From assembly GCA_030248195.1 (NCBI GenBank), contig JASAND010004194.1, forward strand, positions 1 to 64,000: a stretch of 64,000 nucleotides of DNA. The letters are read 5' to 3'. The notes under the pieces are model-generated. The model was not told the origin of the DNA. It saw only the letters and a list, made by a program, of their open reading frames with translations, and did not search any database. The position numbers and the translations under genes were made by a program. Numbering within the stretch: position 1 is the stretch's first letter; every line of letters starts with the position of its first letter. Below are positions 12,036 through 22,884 of the stretch, piece by piece. Origin of the DNA: Trissonchulus latispiculum (Eukaryota > Nematoda > Enoplea > Enoplida > Ironidae).

Positions 12036-12492
12036 TGGTTGAAGGAATTGGCTGCTGGGTCTTGAGTTTATCAACTTGCCAGAAAATAGAAAGTTCTAGA
12101 AGCTTGCTTATTTCAATAGAAGGGCTAAAAATAAACCAAAAGTTATATTACCTTAGAGGATTCTCGGAAAGAAAATTGGAAACTATTTTTGGATTTGGGA
12201 TAAATTGCTGGGTATTTCGTAATCTCCAAGGTCTTACGGTAACCAGGAAAGAGCAACTTTATAATCCTATTCTGTTTAGTCAGTCTCGGTACTAAGTTGT
12301 TGAAGGGTCAAGTTGTGCTTGTGAATCTTGCTCCGATTCTGTATTTGTGGTCCTGGTCATTAAAGCATCGTGTTGTGTATCAGTTGCAAAGGAACCGAAG
12401 ACTCAGACGAGAGATGAGCATGTAGAGGCATACGAACTTTATCCACGGCGTTTTACTCTGCTAAGTCGTTGGTCAGCCCACGGCCCGCGACA
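12036..12492 (+). mobile_element. LTR fragment, opposite orientation
   Basis: Matches the 8417-8880 part of the LTR in reverse orientation with scattered differences, ending at the same CA (GCGACA). The 5' half of the LTR is missing. It lies between the pseudokinase region and the primer-binding site. Confidence 0.75.
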
Positions 12493-12550
12493 TATGGCGG
12501 ATATTAGACGGATTTCGAGAATTGCAGTTAGTCGAACCGAAAACAAGTGA

Positions 12551-12570
12551 GAAACCATGCTCTGCTACCA
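12551..12570 (-). other. Primer-binding site for initiator tRNA-Met
   Basis: The plus strand reads GAAACCATGCTCTGCTACCA, which equals the 3' end (with CCA) of animal initiator tRNA-Met at 19 of 20 positions. On the minus strand it begins TGGTAGCAGAG two bases after the LTR end at 12573, exactly where a retroelement PBS should be. The tRNA comparison is from known metazoan initiator tRNAs. Confidence 0.75.
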
Positions 12571-12572
12571 AA

Positions 12573-12665
12573 TGTCGCGGGCCGTGGGCTGACCAACGAC
12601 TTAGCTGAGTAAAACGCAGTGGATAAAGTTCGTTATAGTTCGTATGCCTCTACAGGCTCTAACCC
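12573..12665 (-). mobile_element. 3' end of the 5' LTR (truncated)
   Basis: 93 bases in the same orientation as 8417-9316, ending in CGACA and followed on the minus strand by the primer-binding site. The rest of this LTR is absent to the right of 12665, so the element is truncated at its 5' side. Confidence 0.7.
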
Positions 12666-14140
12666 TTTTCTGAGGCCATCCAATTCCGCCCAAAAATATG
12701 CTGACATGAGCTCTAAAATTAGGGCTATTGAGCCGAAATTTATATTCGGGCTCTCCTAGATTGTGTCTGCTATGAGTCACCGTGCCCCAAATATGGTAGC
12801 TTAGTCTTTTGTCTGATCAAAACTTTGTTTTGAAATAAGTTCGCATTTCATTTTATTGTTTAATTTTATTGATTCATTGGATTTTGTACTTGTTTTGCCA
12901 GAAACCATATTTTCAGTGTGTTAAATTTGAAAAACAATATCTTTTTGATAAATCACTATGATGCTATTTGATTCTGTAGAATTTGTATATTTGAAAACGT
13001 TTTGTCGGTTTGAAGTGATGGTAAATTGAATTACGTCTGTATTAAATTTTGTCAGTGCCGTGTCTTACGGTATTGTTTTCCCTGCTAGTAGGCGGGCACA
13101 ATGAAGGCGTAAATTTAGCAATGTCCTGTCAGTGGCGTATTCTGGGTTGTAATATATGTGGATTGTGGTACATTTGGTGATTGGGTGTTTGTAAATACAT
13201 GTGTTAATTGCGCCCTCCTAGTAGGTAGTGTTAACTTAATATGACGTCTCACGTATACAATAGCTGAGCAAGTTCTTAAATATTAAATTGTATTCTACGG
13301 TAAAGGGTATATACGTAAATGCCTTCGTGACATTGTGAAACATTTTAACTTCAAGTTTTAGAATCTACTTGAAAATGCTATTATTTCGATAAAATCTCAT
13401 TAAGGTGCAATGATAAGCAAATGAAAGAAGTTTAGCGATTGTTTTCAAAAGCTCGGCTTACCACCTAACAGCTTCTAAAATTTAACTTAATCCCGATATA
13501 TGTTTTGGAATTGGCAGAAACTGAAGAATTTGTTCAAAAGATTCTACAAATCTAAAATTTTGACGAATTTCAAATTTAAGTAACACATTTTGAGTTCTAT
13601 CGCTGATTGTAGAACAATAAAGGAAAACATCAACATCAAGGAAACCCCAGAATTAACCAAGCAAAATGACTTCCATTATAATTATCTTGAGCTACCATAC
13701 AAGAAGAGAAGGGGCTTTATTTTTAGTAAAGTAACCATACGTACATATCTGATTCAAAGACCATTCGCAATGAAGAACAAACTAAGACTTCCAAAGTGAC
13801 CCCCACCTTTACGCAAACTGAGTATCTGATAGACCGTCTCATTTTACACAAATTTATTGCACCCAGTATGGTGCCGAACCTACTACAATCACTGAAGTGG
13901 GCAGTTTGTTTTACACTAGACTTCTAAGCACTAAAACGTACAAGTCAACGAACTGGTATCAAATTAAGTCTCCGACAATTAATGCTCATGTACACTTTTG
14001 ATAAACGTTTTCTGGATTTTGTTTACTTTAGTTCAATTATGAATTTATATATTCTGATATATAGGTATGTATATTATTATTTTCATATAACTTCGATCAT
14101 TTGCCTACGTCGCTAATTAATTGCCTCATTTTTTGCTACA
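12666..14140. other. No supported gene
   Basis: AT-rich DNA without linked repeats. The 69-residue frame at 13590-13799 starts at TTG and has no recognisable motif or splice support. Confidence 0.4.
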
Positions 14141-14141
14141 G

Positions 14142-14177
14142 TCAGTACTCTGGATGAGCAGCCGGAGGGACCAAAGG
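14142..14177 (+). CDS. Possible 36-nt micro-exon
   Basis: A strong acceptor (TTTTTTGCTACAG) precedes and a strong donor (AAAGG|GTGAGT) follows a short GC-richer block. All three frames are open; one reads STLDEQPEGPK. It cannot be attached to a gene from the window alone. Confidence 0.3.
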
Positions 14178-14543
14178 GTGAGTTAACAAATACATTCTAA
14201 GGAATCGACCTAAAAACCGGAACCGGCTCCTCAACTTTACAAAATTAAAATGATTTCATTTTTTCTTGGCAATTTTGATGCAATGACATTTGTATAACTA
14301 CAATTTGACAAATTGGTATCTGCCAATCTGCTATATAATCCTTGCCAATTTAAACTCCAGTTATAATCGAAAGCCATGTTGTGATGAATGCAACATATAG
14401 AGTATACAAAAGTTTGTCTCAGTAAGTGAGTTTGATCGAAGGCAAGCTTTCAAAATTCTAGAAAATGGGAAATAAAGTTATGTAATGTTTCTATATAAAA
14501 AGACATTGACTGACTAGATAATCTTGCGGAGACTTCCCCACAG

Positions 14544-14633
14544 ATTGCATTTTTGCAAAGACTTCAGTGGCAACTGTGGAGAATTCTCCGAAGGGAGTCC
14601 GGTTTTGCCGATTTTCTTTGCAAATGTCTTTGA
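14544..14633 (+). CDS. Weak exon candidate resembling the [FY]W-R family
   Basis: After an acceptor-like TTCCCCACAG the frame reads on for 29 codons and includes WQLWRILRRESGFAD, which loosely recalls RFWRRKLRTEEGGLAD of the gene at 19192-19608. It ends at TGA without a clear donor. It may be a decayed exon of the same family or chance. Confidence 0.2.
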   Translation: MAFLQRLQWQLWRILRRESGFADFLCKCL

Positions 14634-14910
14634 CTCCATTTCCTTTGAAATAGAGATGAAGCCTTTATTGCATAATTGGAATCTTTCTTTGTTCTTTGTG
14701 CAGTGTTAGTACAAAGGTCCAATTTCTGCAGAAAAGGGGGTTGCGCTGAAATTATTAAAACACTGTTAGAATTTATTGGGAAATAGCTTAATAGTCATGG
14801 AAAGTTAATAAAAAACTTGATAGAAGTTTAAGTATTGTCAGCAACAATGTTTGTTTATTAACGGGCCCTCCTCTCTGCTATGTTTACATGTTACGGACAT
14901 CTTAAACGGT

Positions 14911-15461
14911 AGTGAGACACATCGCCACACTTTAATTGCTCCTTTTGTAAATGCGTAAGGGGAATTTTTGAACACTCAATGGAAATCAAAAGGGGGGGCT
15001 AAGATAAACTATATATGTATTAAACATGAAACGATTTTGGTACACTGCAGCAATGCTTTATGTAGCCAATAAAGTTTTTTAATTGTTTTTCAAAACTTTT
15101 GACACAATGTCAGCTGTAAAAGGTATTAAATTTAGCCTGGTTTCAAATCGAAATTATAGGCTTTGTTTGCAAATTTTTTCAGATCTTTAAACCAAAACAT
15201 ATTTTGCTTATAAGGAAAATAAGGAAAATTTTGTCATTTAAATTAGTCAAATTTTATTTGTTATTATTAGTACATATTTGAACTTTATTAACATTTTATA
15301 AAAGTTTTACCAAAATAAAACAACAAATAATAATCGCATAAGCAAACTTTTAAATTTGTAACGATTGCCCCCTCTTTCAACATTACAATGAAAACCTTTC
15401 CTAATATTTAAGTCTAAGGTCAAGTACCCAAAGAGAACAATAGTGTGCCGAAGTGTCTCAC
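14911..15461. mobile_element. hAT-like non-autonomous element, AGTGRGACACWTCGCCACAC family, copy 1
   Basis: The left end AGTGAGACACATCGCCACAC is mirrored by AGTGTGCCGAAGTGTCTCA at the right. The internal AT-rich body is shared with copies at 15481 and 30236-30804. No coding sequence. Confidence 0.65.
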
Positions 15462-15480
15462 CAAATCATCTTAAACCGGT

Positions 15481-15850
15481 AGTGGGACACTTCGCCACAC
15501 TTTAATTGCTCTTTTTGCACTTGCGTAATGGAATACCGTTTACACTCAATTGGAAACGAAAAGGAAAGATAGGGGCAAGATAAACTATACGTTAAACGGG
15601 AAATGATTTTTGTACACTATACTAATACTTTATGGTAACCAATAAAGTTTGCCAAATGAAGAAAATTTTTTATTTGAAACAGTGGAATTTATAATTAATT
15701 ATATATTAATATTTGAACATTTTATAAGTTTTGCCAAAATAAAAATCAACAAATAATAAATGCATAATCAAATGCTTCCAATTTTGTAACTTTTGCCCCC
15801 TCTTTCAGCATTGCAGTATAATCCTTCCTTAATATTTAAGTCTAAGTTCA
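15481..15850 (+). mobile_element. Same element family, copy 2, right end missing
   Basis: It starts AGTGGGACACTTCGCCACAC about 20 bases after copy 1 in the same orientation and follows it through the AAGTCTAAGTTCAA word, then loses similarity before the right terminus. The same flank word (ATCTTAAAC then GGT) precedes both copies, so the pair may be a tandem duplication that included flanking DNA. Confidence 0.6.
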
Positions 15851-16703
15851 ATTCTATGTCTAAAATTCTATTTTCGAGGTTAAATTTTAAAACATTTTAT
15901 CTAATTTACTGACTTTTGAGCTCATTTTAACCTTAAAAAGAGCGATTTTTTGTTGATTTTACAGCTTTATATTTTACGTTTACAACTATAGCTTAACGTC
16001 GCGCTGCCCTTACATTCAGTCCACTTTGGAAAGCTATAACTTACACAATATTGAGAGTTATGAAATGAGCCGCCCATCAATTTGAAGGTCTACATCTTCT
16101 GCGTCGTTTGGTGCTATTGAAATGTGTCTTCCTAGTTTGTATTGGTTGCAGTTGTACCAAACGTAGCCACAATTTTTGAACAAAAATTTTATCCAAACAG
16201 AAATTGGCTATACCCAATGTGTTTCTGAAATAATTTGCCAGGGACGGTTTTTGATTTTGTTAAAATATCGTTTCAGTATGCATAATTGTGCATTTTCTGC
16301 ATATTTTACATTTGAACTTTCAAATTGTCCAACTTTGAAAATCATTGCTGATAGAGAGGAACATAAAAAACCGCCTTGGGAAAGTTGTCCAAAGATACAG
16401 CGTGCAAAATGTCTTTCAGTTCCACCCAACGGTTGTCGAGCAATCTACTGTCAAAATTCTTTGGCCGCTATATGACGAAATCAGTTATTTAAGAATTTAA
16501 TAACATGCGCCTTTCGAAGCTGTTTAATTTGAGTATAATCTTACTTATGTTTATGTTAATATACGTACGTAAACGTAGGTTAACGTACGGATGTGTTTAT
16601 GTCTATAGGATGACAGCAATTCCCGGTGGTCTGGTAACGGGGGGTGCCTTGGGTCTCCAAACCAGAATATTGGGGAATTCCAGCAATGGACGCGCTGAAG
16701 TAG
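15851..16703. other. No supported gene
   Basis: Contains a 99-residue plus-strand frame (16176-16475) and an opposing 73-residue frame, neither with a motif. A GC-richer block begins at about 16610 and may be non-coding upstream sequence or a further exon of the next gene. Confidence 0.35.
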
Positions 16704-17270
16704 ACGGACCTTGACCCTGCACTGGACCAGCAGGACAGGCGGCATTGCTATGAGGTTGGCGTCAGGACTGCCTGGGAATACGATCTCCAGGCAAAGACGT
16801 TCTGCAGGTCCTGGCTAGCGGGGGTCCCCATGGAGGTGAAGGTTCGACGGTTCCATGAGGGCGTGGCCACCGGAAAGGTCCAAATTACCGGGCGGCCACC
16901 CGCGTGTGCGGCTGGTATTGCTAGTCAGCGATATAGGCCGCATGGAAATGACAACTTATCATCCGAAGAGTTAAGTACATAGACATTCATTTAATACATA
17001 TATAGGTATGTCAGCTTGGATAATTAAGTAATACAGGAACTCGAGCAGCGTAGCCATTGAGTGGGGGTGAAAGGCAGGTGAGAACTCGGAAACTGGAACA
17101 ATTTTAAAGCTCAGTAGTAGTGTGGATAAACTTTTCCCAAATTTTCAGGCCTGTTATATATTGCACTTGTAATCTGCATCTGCCTTCGCCGACATGAACG
17201 ACGCTTGCCTCGGAGAATAGAAACTCCAACATCTACTATATGGGCTTCTTCTACTGGGAGGGGAGCATAA
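16704..17270 (+). CDS. C-terminal exons of a single-pass membrane protein
   Basis: Two exons fit together. Exon 16704-16974 follows a GAAGTAG acceptor and is GC-rich, uninterrupted for 90 codons, with Cys-containing, beta-rich-looking sequence (HCYEVGVRTAWEYDL ... FCRSWLAGVPMEVKVRRF ... GKVQITGRPPACAAG). It ends phase 1 at a GTACAT donor. Exon 17149-17270 follows TTTTCAG and continues in phase as a hydrophobic helix LLYIALVICICLRRHERR, then a basic tail to TAA (17268-17270). The layout (Cys-bearing domain, helix, basic cytoplasmic tail) suggests a type I membrane protein. Exons upstream are not identified. The family is not recognised; an immunoglobulin- or fibronectin-like ectodomain is only a guess. 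Confidence 0.45.
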
Positions 17271-17639
17271 AGACTTTCTTCCAAAATTTGCTACACCCAA
17301 GAAAGCCCTCTTCAAAAGTGGATTCCCCTTTTGCTGCCAAATTTTTCCGTGAAAAGCTCGTGCAGAAGGCCGAACTCGATTTTTGCTTGTTTCAACACTA
17401 CATCTTCTTAATTTTACACTAAAATTAATCTTTTTGCCGAATACTGTAAAAAGCGCATTTTTACAATATATTTATAAACTTTTCCAGAAATTAACGACAC
17501 CCCCCGAAGATTTCTGCCACTGCTCTGAAAACCGGATGACGACCCTTCGGACTCATACTGCAGATCAAATCCCTGTCATCAGAAATTAACAACTCCTCTT
17601 CTGAAGTGTCTGATTGGGGCACCCTAAACGGTTTGGCCC

Positions 17640-18019
17640 TTGCTCTGGCCTGGCTATAGCTCTAATAGCAGCTATCAGGATTCCGACTTTTTTCTACTGG
17701 GGTGGACTGGAGGGGACGCCACAGAAATCGCCCCAAGACTTAGGTCAGCATCCCCGGAATCGGGCCGTCCTCATAGAACCCAGAGGTGCCTGGAAAACAG
17801 GGTTTCCCTCTAAATTTTCAAAAATGGCTTCGCCGAATTTTTAGTTTTTTATTAGCATCTGTTAGCTATTTTAAGCTTAAAATTGGGTAAAAAATAGTTC
17901 AATTTTTACATCAGCTGCAAAAATAGCTGTTTTTTGCAATTTTTGAAACCTCTCCCAGAACTAAGGTTTCCCCTCCCGAGCGCAACCTCCCCAGAAATTT
18001 TGACCAAGGAAAAAGCCAG
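17640..18019. mobile_element. Third copy of the CTGGCTTTTTCC-type element
   Basis: Shares the internal words GCTATTTTAAGCTTAAAAT and CAGCTGCAAAAATAGCT and the end GGAAAAAGCCAG with 949-1340 and 1904-2318. Unlike those copies it has only short C or G runs, so it shows the element before homopolymer expansion. Confidence 0.6.
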
Positions 18020-18660
18020 TGATGCTCCAGGTATTAGACCCGGCAACTGCTCCAGCGATCGGACCCAAAAACCGAAGATTTATCATCAGTTATTACAAAT
18101 TTTGGCGGAAATTTTGGAATTTTGAAAGTAAAAAATTGTTACAAATCATAAGTTTCGTATTTATATATTTGGAAGAACCCTTATGCATATTTTGTTTCTA
18201 TTCCAAAATGTATTAATTTTTTCGCTTTGGATACCAATCTTCAGACCCTGGTCCCCAGTCCCGTTTGTGCATCTGCAGCGGGTTTTAAGCACTGAACATT
18301 TGCATATATCGCATATCGTATTGTACTGGGATTATTCTACTGGTGGGACACATAAATTCCCGCTAACCCCTAAAAATACGGGTGCCCCTTTTGGTGTATG
18401 CCATACATTTCCCTGAAAAAAGCTCGAAGGCCAAATTTTCAAAACGTGTACGAATATTTTATGTGTGCCTGTAATTTGTGCTAGATTTTAGAGTTTTAGC
18501 AATTTATTTGCAAGATTTTGTGCTAAAACTACCTTTTCGGCGGAAACTATATATAAAATATATCAATTTTAGTTATCTTTAGAAAACACCCTCCATGGCA
18601 CCCCCGAGGGTCTCGCTTAAAATATCCATCGAAGGAGAATTTCCTAGAGCAAGCCCAGTT
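18020..18660. other. No feature seen
   Basis: AT-rich sequence with no linked repeats or exon signals. Confidence 0.35.
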
Positions 18661-18661
18661 G

Positions 18662-18776
<115 letters not shown>

Positions 18777-19191
18777 GCTTTGCCCATACACATCTTCACC
18801 ATCTCCTTCTCCAAACAAGGACACACCCAAGGGTCTCACCAACTCTCCTGACCGTAGTGGCATAAACAGTGTCACTGGAGGGCCCCCATTTTACTCAACT
18901 AACATAAGGTACAGCAAAAGCGACTAAATTTAAGTATAGATTCTCAAATCTTGTTAACAAAACCTTAGCTTCAACATACCCTCTTTTGCAGTGACAGTAA
19001 GTAAATCCATTATTCCCGAATGAAGCTGACTCTTGCTAAAATCAATTCGCTGCAAATGTTACTTTTCACCAGCCTGACAAAATTTAGGTTACATTATACC
19101 AAGCGTATTATAAATGCACAATTTCGGGCTTCAGATTTCACCAGCGGAACCTTCGGACGAAATCAAAAAGTGTTTGGAGTTTGTATCCTAG

Positions 19192-19608
19192 CTAGAGACT
19201 GACTTCAAAGTGGAATCGCCAAGGCGCATAATCATGGACAATTTTAATAAGGCTCCTGAAACTGAGGAAGATGAGGTTTACAGGAATCAGGTGGAGAAAC
19301 TCTTTTCTGAGCGCTTTTATCGCTTCTGGAGGAGAAAATTGCGCACGGAAGAGGGTGGTTTAGCGGACTGCGAGAGCTTAAACCGACTGGCCCGAATTTT
19401 GAAAGCAGGCATGTACTATGGCGGCGATCACGGCCTCGGTAACCAACTGGCACATACCTGTCTTTCCATGTATTGTAAATTGTTTTACCTTGAAGAAGCA
19501 ATGGAACCATGTGGTATTGAAAAACATTTGTACACTTTGCTGCATGACCGCTTCAAGAATGAAATTGACAATCACCCGTCTGCCGAATTAGATCAGTTGT
19601 ATTGGTAA
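19192..19608 (+). CDS. Small [FY]W-x-R family protein, member 1 (unrecognised)
   Basis: The frame runs from an acceptor-like GTATCCTAG at 19191, or from the first ATG at 19234, to TAA-free stop TAA/TAG context at 19606-19608; from the ATG it is 124 codons. It is charged and helical-looking: an acidic start (APETEEDEVYRNQ), the core RFYRFWRRKLRTEEGGLAD at about residues 30-48, then HTCLSMYCKLFYLEEAMEP and CGIEKHL, and a C-terminal helix. The core and the following CL-x-x-Y and LEEA-x6-GI blocks align with members at 27399 and 28095 and, more weakly, with the minus-strand gene at 21976. No signal peptide or membrane helix. I do not recognise the family. It is the only member that reads through in a single frame. 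Confidence 0.5.
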   Translation, partial: LETDFKVESPRRIIMDNFNKAPETEEDEVYRNQVEKLFSERFYRFWRRKLRTEEGGLADCESLNRLARILKAGMYYGGDHGLGNQLAHTCLSMYCKLFYLEEAMEPCGIEKHLYTLLHDRFKNEIDNHPSAELDQLYW

Positions 19609-20342
19609 TATTTTCACTTCACTAGCTGAATAGTGTCGGCTAAAGTAAAACATTTTTATATGTTTCAAATTTTGGAAATTATTTCAACGTTTTTAAAATT
19701 ATGTTTAGTCCTGACTGTTTAGCCTCGAATTTCGCCCCATCTCATTACGTTTACCTGCGTGATTGAATTTGTGTAAGAATAACTGTTTGACAGCCACTAT
19801 TACAATTCATTGTTCATGTTCACAATTTGTATGACTACTGTTACCACTGTTAGTAATAACCATGTACAAATTTTATTTTAGTTAGTTGTGTTTGTATACA
19901 TATATATGTGAGTTTATTTAAGTCAGTAATAGGTTCTTTCGTAATCACAACTAACAATGCAAAGATATTACGTCATTAAGAATAGCTTTGAAAACATAGT
20001 AGAATTACTTTTCGTTTAGACATTGAAAACGTGAAAACCTTAACGGATTTAAAGGATACTCTAAAGGATTTTGAAAACATAGTAGAAATTATCTACAATT
20101 TATTAGAATGTGAAGACTTTCAAAAGCTTAAAATTTTCAAATTTTGACAGTCGAACTAATATGTGGATCTCAAGTTTTTATACAATTTTTACAATATTTT
20201 TTATATTACATGAACATTCTTATTAATGCATAGAAACTCTCAAAGTAAAAAATGGGTTAAAAAAGTAACAGTATATAACATTCTTTCAAAACGTATTGAA
20301 GTGAAGCGCTGTTCTTATGCATTAAACAAAATATTTTATATC
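19609..20342. other. No gene seen
   Basis: AT-rich 3' flank of the small gene; no linked repeats. Confidence 0.4.
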
Positions 20343-20516
20343 AAAATGCAATTAGACGAGCTCTGTTCGCCCAATTGCAATTAGACGAACAATAGTACGT
20401 CTAATTGCAATTAGACTGAAAATTTTCAGTCTAACAGCATTTTGCTCAGTCTCATGCTATTAGACTAGCCCAATTGCAATTAGACTGAAATTCTCCGTCT
20501 AATTGCAATTAGACGG
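20343..20516. repeat. Cluster of GTCTAATTGCAATTAGAC palindromes
   Basis: The 18-base perfect palindrome GTCTAATTGCAATTAGAC occurs whole at 20399-20416 and 20497-20514. Partial copies lacking the first bases lie at about 20348, 20374 and 20471, with related GTCTAA words between them. Spacing of the two full copies is 98 bases. The core TAATTGCAATTA holds two homeodomain-type ATTA half-sites, so it could be a regulatory cluster or a satellite-like remnant. Confidence 0.7.
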
Positions 20517-20519
20517 AAA

Positions 20520-21590
20520 ATGCTTTTTAAGACTGCGACATATACTTAGACGATTTATGGCAAGCTTACGTGGCTGACTTATCCGCTCTCACGTCTTATA
20601 ACCGTGGCTGCAAGTATATACGTAACTTTACAATCTTAGTAATTACTTAAGATGAGACAGTTTACTGTTTCTATTAACATCAGAGTCTAATTTTGAAGTT
20701 AAATCAAGGTTATTCGCAGTTTCTTTTGCCTTGTTTACGCGTCTAAAATTTCAGAATTCTCAGTCAGTACGACGCAGATTTTGACTTGCATTCTCTAGTT
20801 CGTTAAACGCAAGTTTATTGAACTTTGTAATAGTTTGCTGTTTACCGCTGAAGTCACTTCAGTTTAGTTTCTAACGTCTCAGTTAAAGCATCTGAATTAG
20901 AATTGCTATGAAGTTGTGTTCTGTTTGAAACTGATTTATCTGCGATTTTCTTCTTTATGCAACCACAAATTTTGGTAAGTTTATTCAGTTGTTTTAATTT
21001 GTTAAAAGTGCCACTTAAAGCATATCCGAGTCTGACTATACATTGCTAACTACTTTTAGCACCCGTTATGTAAGGGGTAAACAAACAAGCTAAGCAGTGG
21101 CTTTATTCACTCTGAAAAACAGAACGTAACCTTGTACGCGGGTAGACTGGAGCCCAATGAAGATTATGGAATCGATCCCGATCAGAAGTCCTAATTAAAT
21201 TATTTATTACAAATGCTGCCTATAGTCTACCTTTTGTCCTGACTGTTCTGAAAGGACACTACTTAAAATAAAGTATACTCTGTAATCGGCCATAGATCCC
21301 GTAAACCAAGATAAATCCTCACTTAGCATTAGCTCTGCCACCTAATTCTATGTCTTTTTTTAGCAGTATGCTTATGTTTTAGATAATGCAATAAGATGCC
21401 GTTTAAGCAAAATGTTCCTACTCAGAAAAGTTTTCTGGGTTCTCCTCCTCGTGTTGTTCCGTACAGTCCTTCCCACAGCCGAGGGAGCCCCTCAAGGTTA
21501 GCACGGTAGAAGGCTAGTAGGTCGTAAATGCAAGTAATTTTTTTAGACTGTAGAGTAAAGGTAGCGGGCTCGAACGTGATGTATTCGACA
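20520..21590. other. No supported gene
   Basis: No exon signal or linked repeat stands out. Confidence 0.35.
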
Positions 21591-21593
21591 GTT

Positions 21594-21700
21594 GAGGGTG
21601 TAGGATCGATTCCCACCCAAGTAAAAGTTTTTTCAAAAGTGAAAACTTTCTGTTTTATTTTTTCAAGGTGTGGGATCGAATCCCACCCAAGTCAAAAGTT
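21594..21700 (+). repeat. Duplicated tRNA-3'-half-like module
   Basis: GATCGATTCCCACCCAAGT (21604-21622) and GATCGAATCCCACCCAAGT (21674-21692) are near-identical and resemble a tRNA T-loop (B box) plus acceptor strand; each is followed by AAAAGTTT. A GGCTCGAAC word lies just upstream. Probably remnants of a tRNA-derived SINE. No complete cloverleaf can be folded. Confidence 0.4.
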
Positions 21701-21975
21701 TCAAAAGTTTCTTGTCATCTTATTCAATGCTAAATCGAAAGTTTTCAGGGAAATCTTAATCAAGTTGGCTAACCCGGGCTTAGCCAGAAGTAAATTTGCA
21801 ACATTTTACGTATATATATATATATACATATTGTTAAGTATAAATTCAAATGTCAATTCAAAACTCAAAGACAGGTTCTATTACAATTACAAATTATAAA
21901 CGCCAATGCGTCAAACTAATTTCAAATAATGAGTTTACTGGCTTATTCATCTATCGTATTGACCGTTTTTCTTCT

Positions 21976-22884
21976 TCATTCCTTTTTCATCATGGCTTCT
22001 ACAATATCGGGCAGTGGAACGTTGCCAAGAGCTGCCATTAGCGCATCTTTCTTACTTATGCCAACACCTGGAAGAAAACAGACAAACTGTAAGAAAAACA
22101 CACTGTTTGTATTTTCAGTACTCGTTCAAAAACTTTAACAGCATAAAAGATATTGTCCTTTAAGTTTCCATGGATGCTTAGTGATATTCGAATTAGTATC
22201 TCCTTTCGTATACGTTATTTAAACATTTGCAAAGGCATGTGTACTAAATATATTTTAAAACAGGTAATGTAGCGCCACCAAGGGCATTTAAATACAGAAG
22301 ATTTAGTTAGTTACAAATTTCAGCCATTGTATCACACTTTTAATAATTAATAGTTTGAAGTGAGCCTAAGTTACCTTTCACGTTGTGATACGATGAGTTG
22401 AAATCAAAGCAGACGGAGCATTCTCTATCCAAATAGGTAATCTTCACGTTGGTTATCACACCCGAGCAATCTGCACGGAAAAAACATATAGCGGGTCCTG
22501 TACCGTAGTCAATCTTGAGTTTAGAGACCTGAAATGAATTAATGTAGGGGCACATAAAGGAAATTATCTGAACTTTGTTTTAACAAACCCAAACTCGAGC
22601 AAGATCAAAATATCTGAATGAAGTGGAATATACGCAAATCTAGTTTCCAATTATTAATTCCGTTCATAAAGTAGTGGAGTAGAATGCAACGCTTATAAAA
22701 CTATAAAACTGTGTGAACAAACAAGTTTCTAGGTCAGCTACTTTCATAGCGATTAATTCATATACTAAACTAAGTGTAGAACTCACTTCTCGAACTCTTT
22801 TCCTGATCCAGTAAGGATCAGCTCTCACCTCCTCCAACTGCCGACGGAGTTTAACAGCAGCTTCCTGTTTGGTGTGTCCAGGTC
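21976..22884 (-). CDS. Small [FY]W-x-R family protein, member 2, three exons
   Basis: Three minus-strand exons join in phase: 22884-22787 (after TTCTTTTCTTGTAG, donor GAA|GTGAGT), 22528-22375 (acceptor TTTCAG, donor AAAG|GTAACT) and 22067-21976 (acceptor TTCTTCCAG, stop TGA). They give about 115 residues: KQEAAVKLRRQLEEV, then DPYWIRKRVREV, a Cys-rich stretch with ECSVCFDFNSS, and GVGISKKDALMAALGNV before a charged C-terminus. The YWIRKRVR core, a C-x2-C pair and a terminal G-[VI]-x-[SK] block follow the same order as the other members. The last block also looks like the C-terminal strand and helix of a double-stranded-RNA-binding fold; that is an inference from shape only. Exon 1 starts in mid-codon, so upstream exons are missing, and it sits at the edge of a large inverted repeat that duplicates it at 24147-24244. 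Confidence 0.5.

Noticed and set aside
8417..12492. A single DNA transposon with 450-bp terminal inverted repeats around the kinase
   Set aside because: The TG...CA ends, polypurine tract and initiator-tRNA PBS identify the repeated blocks as LTR pieces instead.
20343..20516. CRISPR-like array
   Set aside because: Repeat units are palindromic and unevenly spaced, and the DNA is from an intron-containing genome.
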